Origin: Akkermansiaceae bacterium
GTDB lineage: Bacteria; Verrucomicrobiota; Verrucomicrobiia; Verrucomicrobiales; Akkermansiaceae
Length of the DNA stretch: 8,309 nt
Assembly: GCA_020627645.1 (NCBI GenBank)
Contig: JAHDGN010000125.1
Coordinates: 1-8,309 of the forward strand
Direction of reading: 5' to 3'
Numbering within the stretch: position 1 is the first letter of the stretch; each line of letters opens with the position of its first letter. Under the pieces are notes generated by a model. The model had not been told where the DNA came from. It saw nothing but the letters and a program-made list of their open reading frames with translations, and searched no databases. A program made the position numbers and the translations under genes. Positions 6,914-8,309 of this stretch are shown here, piece by piece.

Positions 6914-6998
6914 GGGAGATTATAGTGGTAGCGAAGGGAGGGGCGAATTTAGCGTTACCATCAATGAAGAATGTTTGGCTGCAGCAAAGCGATTTTGA
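6900..6998 (+). pseudogene. Short ORF that may be the detached N-terminus of the following gene
   Basis: From GTG 6900, 32 codons run to TGA 6996-6998 (for example GEFSVTINEECLAAAKRF). They show a purine-first codon pattern like the neighbouring genes. The downstream ORF continues immediately in the same frame after the TGA. GGAGG at 6893-6897 lies only two bases before the GTG, which is poor spacing; TTG 6891 is an alternative. The best explanation is a nonsense mutation in a gene of about 148 residues (6900-7346), or a stop-start coupled pair. A competing frame (ATG 6964, MKNVWLQQSDFDW, 22 codons) also looks partly protein-like, so this call is tentative. Confidence 0.4.
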
Positions 6999-7346
6999 TT
7001 GGGGAGGATTGGCCGGAATGCGGTTTTGAGGGTGCTGGAAGATTTTGATTGGTCCGATCAGATTGTTCGGGAAAGGGAGTTAGGGAGAGACGAGTCTTGT
7101 CCAGCTGGATTAGGGTTGATTCAAGAAAATGATCATTTATTGCATCTGATGCCTCGGGGAGGTGATCGATTTGACGTATACTATCGGTATCAAAATTCGA
7201 AAAAATTCATGGGGTTTCTTCGCTTTCATATTCAGGCAACTGAAGAGTCATTTGATCTTAGAGAAGGGGTTGTCCGGCGAATGATTGACGCCCACTATTG
7301 TGGAGATCATGAGAAATTGTTAGAGTTGCTTAGAGGGGGAGGCTGA
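6999..7346 (+). CDS. Hypothetical small protein, possibly 5'-truncated
   Basis: The frame is open for 115 codons from TTG 6999, which directly follows an in-frame TGA; other starts are TTG 7026 and GTG 7032. I do not recognise the family. The protein is charged and soluble, with no signal peptide or membrane segment. An amphipathic N-terminal helix (AVLRVLEDFDWSDQIV) is followed by a central beta-rich part (DHLLHLMPRGGDRFDVYYRY, FMGFLRFHIQ) and a C-terminal helix ending EKLLELLRGGG. No good Shine-Dalgarno precedes TTG 6999; GGGGAGG at 7001-7007 lies inside the ORF. It lies between the pRiA4b ORF-3-like gene and lexA on the same strand, 68 bases before lexA. Its even codon pattern supports real coding, but its start is uncertain. 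Confidence 0.55.
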   Translation: MGRIGRNAVLRVLEDFDWSDQIVRERELGRDESCPAGLGLIQENDHLLHLMPRGGDRFDVYYRYQNSKKFMGFLRFHIQATEESFDLREGVVRRMIDAHYCGDHEKLLELLRGGG

Positions 7347-7383
7347 TAAATCTCGTGATTTTATCATGGACATCGTTGATCTT

Positions 7384-7398
7384 TTGAATACTGTTCAA
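7384..7398. promoter_or_regulatory. Palindrome upstream of lexA, candidate LexA operator
   Basis: TTGAA (7384-7388) and TTCAA (7394-7398) form a perfect 5-bp inverted repeat with a TACTG spacer, 16 bases before the lexA ATG. LexA commonly represses its own gene, so a dyad here is the natural operator candidate. The GAA...TTC core resembles the GAAC-N4-GTTC type of LexA box but does not match it exactly. With arms of only five bases, chance is possible. Confidence 0.4.
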
Positions 7399-7414
7399 TA
7401 AATCACTTCATTAT

Positions 7415-8032
7415 ATGTCAGGAAAACTTACCAAGCGTCAGCAGGAGTTGTTTGATTTTTTAAAGCTCTCTCAGAGTAAAAATGGTTTGATGCCATCGAC
7501 GAGGGAGATTCAGGCACATTTTGGATTTGCGAGTCAAACGGCTGCAATGAGTCACTTGAGGGCTTTGGAAAGAAAAGGTGTGATTGTGCGGATGCGAGGA
7601 AAAGCGAGGGCTGTGGTTTTTCCTGAGGATTTGGAGCGTGAGGAGGTCATTGATATCCCAATTTATGGGAGTATTGCGGCAGGAATGGCGGAAGCAGTTG
7701 AAGAGACAAAAGAAGGTTGCGTGTCGATTGACATTGCTTCTTTAGGCATTGCACGGACGGCTCGGACATTTGCATTGCGGGTTAGGGGGGAGTCGATGAT
7801 CGATGCGCATATTTGTGATGGCGATACGGTGATTTTGGAGTTTCGAGAGCCAAGGCATCTGGATGTGGTTGCGGCATTGATTGATGGTGAGACGACTCTA
7901 AAACGTTTTATTATGGAAAGAGGTCGACCGTTTTTAAAAGCGGAGAATCAAAATTACCCTGATCTCATTCCGGCCAGAGAGTTGGTGATTCAAGGAGTGA
8001 TGGTTGGCTTGTTGAGACAGGGGCAGGGGTAG
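7415..8032 (+). CDS. lexA: LexA repressor, SOS response regulator (self-cleaving serine peptidase S24)
   Basis: The 205-residue length is normal for LexA. The N-terminal winged helix-turn-helix (residues 1-70) includes LTKRQQELFDFL, the MPSTREIQAHFGF recognition region and AAMSHLRALERKGVI. The C-terminal S24 domain shows every functional residue. The Ala89-Gly90 cleavage site lies in YGSIAAG (84-90), the nucleophile is Ser127 (RGESMID), and the general base is Lys163 (TTLKRF). It should repress DNA-repair genes until RecA filaments trigger self-cleavage. The recognition region is close to, but not the same as, the commonly seen MPPTRAEI pattern, so its operator may differ from the E. coli box. 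No Shine-Dalgarno is evident before ATG 7415. A palindrome at 7384-7398 may mediate autoregulation, and a strong hairpin terminator follows at 8129. Confidence 0.95.
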   Translation: MSGKLTKRQQELFDFLKLSQSKNGLMPSTREIQAHFGFASQTAAMSHLRALERKGVIVRMRGKARAVVFPEDLEREEVIDIPIYGSIAAGMAEAVEETKEGCVSIDIASLGIARTARTFALRVRGESMIDAHICDGDTVILEFREPRHLDVVAALIDGETTLKRFIMERGRPFLKAENQNYPDLIPARELVIQGVMVGLLRQGQG

Positions 8033-8128
8033 TTTATCGTTGCTGCTGACCTGATCTCAGAAATTTGAGGGCGTAGTTTGGGATGTAACTTCTTCGGGTT
8101 TGTATTTGTGTCAGGCCAGAAAAAGTTT

Positions 8129-8164
8129 GAGGAGCTCTTTTGTCGATCGGGAGCTCCTCGTTTT
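8129..8164 (+). terminator. Rho-independent terminator downstream of lexA
   Basis: GAGGAGCTC (8129-8137) and GAGCTCCTC (8151-8159) form a perfect 9-bp GC-containing stem with a 13-base loop, followed by GTTTTA. It lies 96 bases after the lexA stop and would end its transcript. Confidence 0.8.
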
Positions 8165-8205
8165 ATAGATCCTCAAGAGGACTGTCATGTATTGGCGATC
8201 AACCG

Positions 8206-8228
8206 AACCCAAAGTTTATCGTTGGGTT
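8206..8228. repeat. Hairpin between lexA terminator and right-edge ORF
   Basis: AACCCAA (8206-8212) and TTGGGTT (8222-8228) form a perfect 7-bp stem with a 9-base loop. No clean T-run follows on either strand. It may be a weak terminator for a gene converging from the right, about 10 bases past that ORF's stop. Confidence 0.35.
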
Positions 8229-8237
8229 GTTGTTGTA

Positions 8238-8309
8238 TCACCAATTGGTTATCCACTCATTCGCGTCAACTTTTGATCTAATCTGCTGATATTCAGTGAT
8301 TTGCCTCAT
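8238..8309 (-). CDS. Possible C-terminal tail of a converging gene (partial)
   Basis: On the minus strand an open frame enters from the right edge and ends at TGA 8240-8238. It reads MRQITEYQQIRSKVDANEW followed by ITNW. The composition is protein-like (charged helix, Trp near the end), and its place after lexA's terminator fits a convergent gene end. Only 23 codons are visible, and the ATG at the edge need not be its start. The function cannot be told. Confidence 0.3.
   Translation of the reverse strand: MRQITEYQQIRSKVDANEWITNW

Noticed and set aside
8078..8281. 67-residue plus-strand ORF after lexA
   Set aside because: It runs straight through the lexA terminator hairpin, has no ribosome site, and its sequence does not look like a protein.
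1..8309. tRNA, rRNA, CRISPR array or phage defence system
   Set aside because: No regularly spaced repeats, cloverleaf-like structures or recognisable defence-gene motifs were seen.

Overview
The window looks like a chromosomal segment of a marine or polysaccharide-degrading bacterium of the Verrucomicrobiota/Planctomycetota/Kiritimatiellota group. This is inferred from the gene content: a secreted GQSNM-type esterase, a secreted sulfatase, calcium-binding TSP3/dockerin-like DxDxDG repeats, a discoidin module, and weak or absent Shine-Dalgarno sequences. No rRNA gene or other phylogenetic marker is present to confirm it.

Layout from left to right. (1) Positions 1-1474, minus strand: the N-terminal 491 residues of an exported esterase of the sialate-O-acetylesterase-like (SASA/CE6-like) class, running off the left edge. 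(2) Positions 1475-1883: an AT-rich divergent intergenic region. (3) Positions 1884-3506, plus strand: an exported HEAT-repeat/M23 (LytM-type) metallopeptidase with an intact zinc site. (4) Positions 3522-6146, minus strand: one ancestral gene for a secreted discoidin-sulfatase fusion protein, now cut in two by a 185-bp non-autonomous mobile element at 4979-5163. (5) Positions 6147-6334: a short divergent promoter region. (6) Positions 6335-6913, plus strand: a divergent pRiA4b ORF-3-like protein. (7) Positions 6900-7346, plus strand: a small unrecognised protein whose frame is interrupted by a TGA at 6996-6998. (8) Positions 7415-8032, plus strand: LexA, with a palindrome just upstream and an intrinsic terminator at 8129-8164. 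(9) Right edge, minus strand: a possible tail of a converging gene.

The main discovery is in region 4. The element has 17-bp terminal inverted repeats that begin CAGGGC and differ at one position, and it is flanked by a perfect 10-bp duplication (CGTGAAGGAT on the plus strand). Removing the element and one copy of the duplication removes 195 bp and joins the discoidin ORF to the sulfatase ORF in the same frame. The restored gene has 809 codons plus a stop, and reads across the junction as PSNPSR|PNIIFLLTDD. The insertion puts four stop codons into this frame. It leaves the sulfatase without its signal peptide and without any ordinary start codon ahead of its active-site cysteine, so the sulfatase is probably inactive.

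The esterase and the ancestral sulfatase would both act on extracellular glycans, removing ester and sulfate substituents. The M23 protein would act on the cell wall in the periplasm or at the surface. LexA and the two small genes before it appear to be a separate intracellular group.
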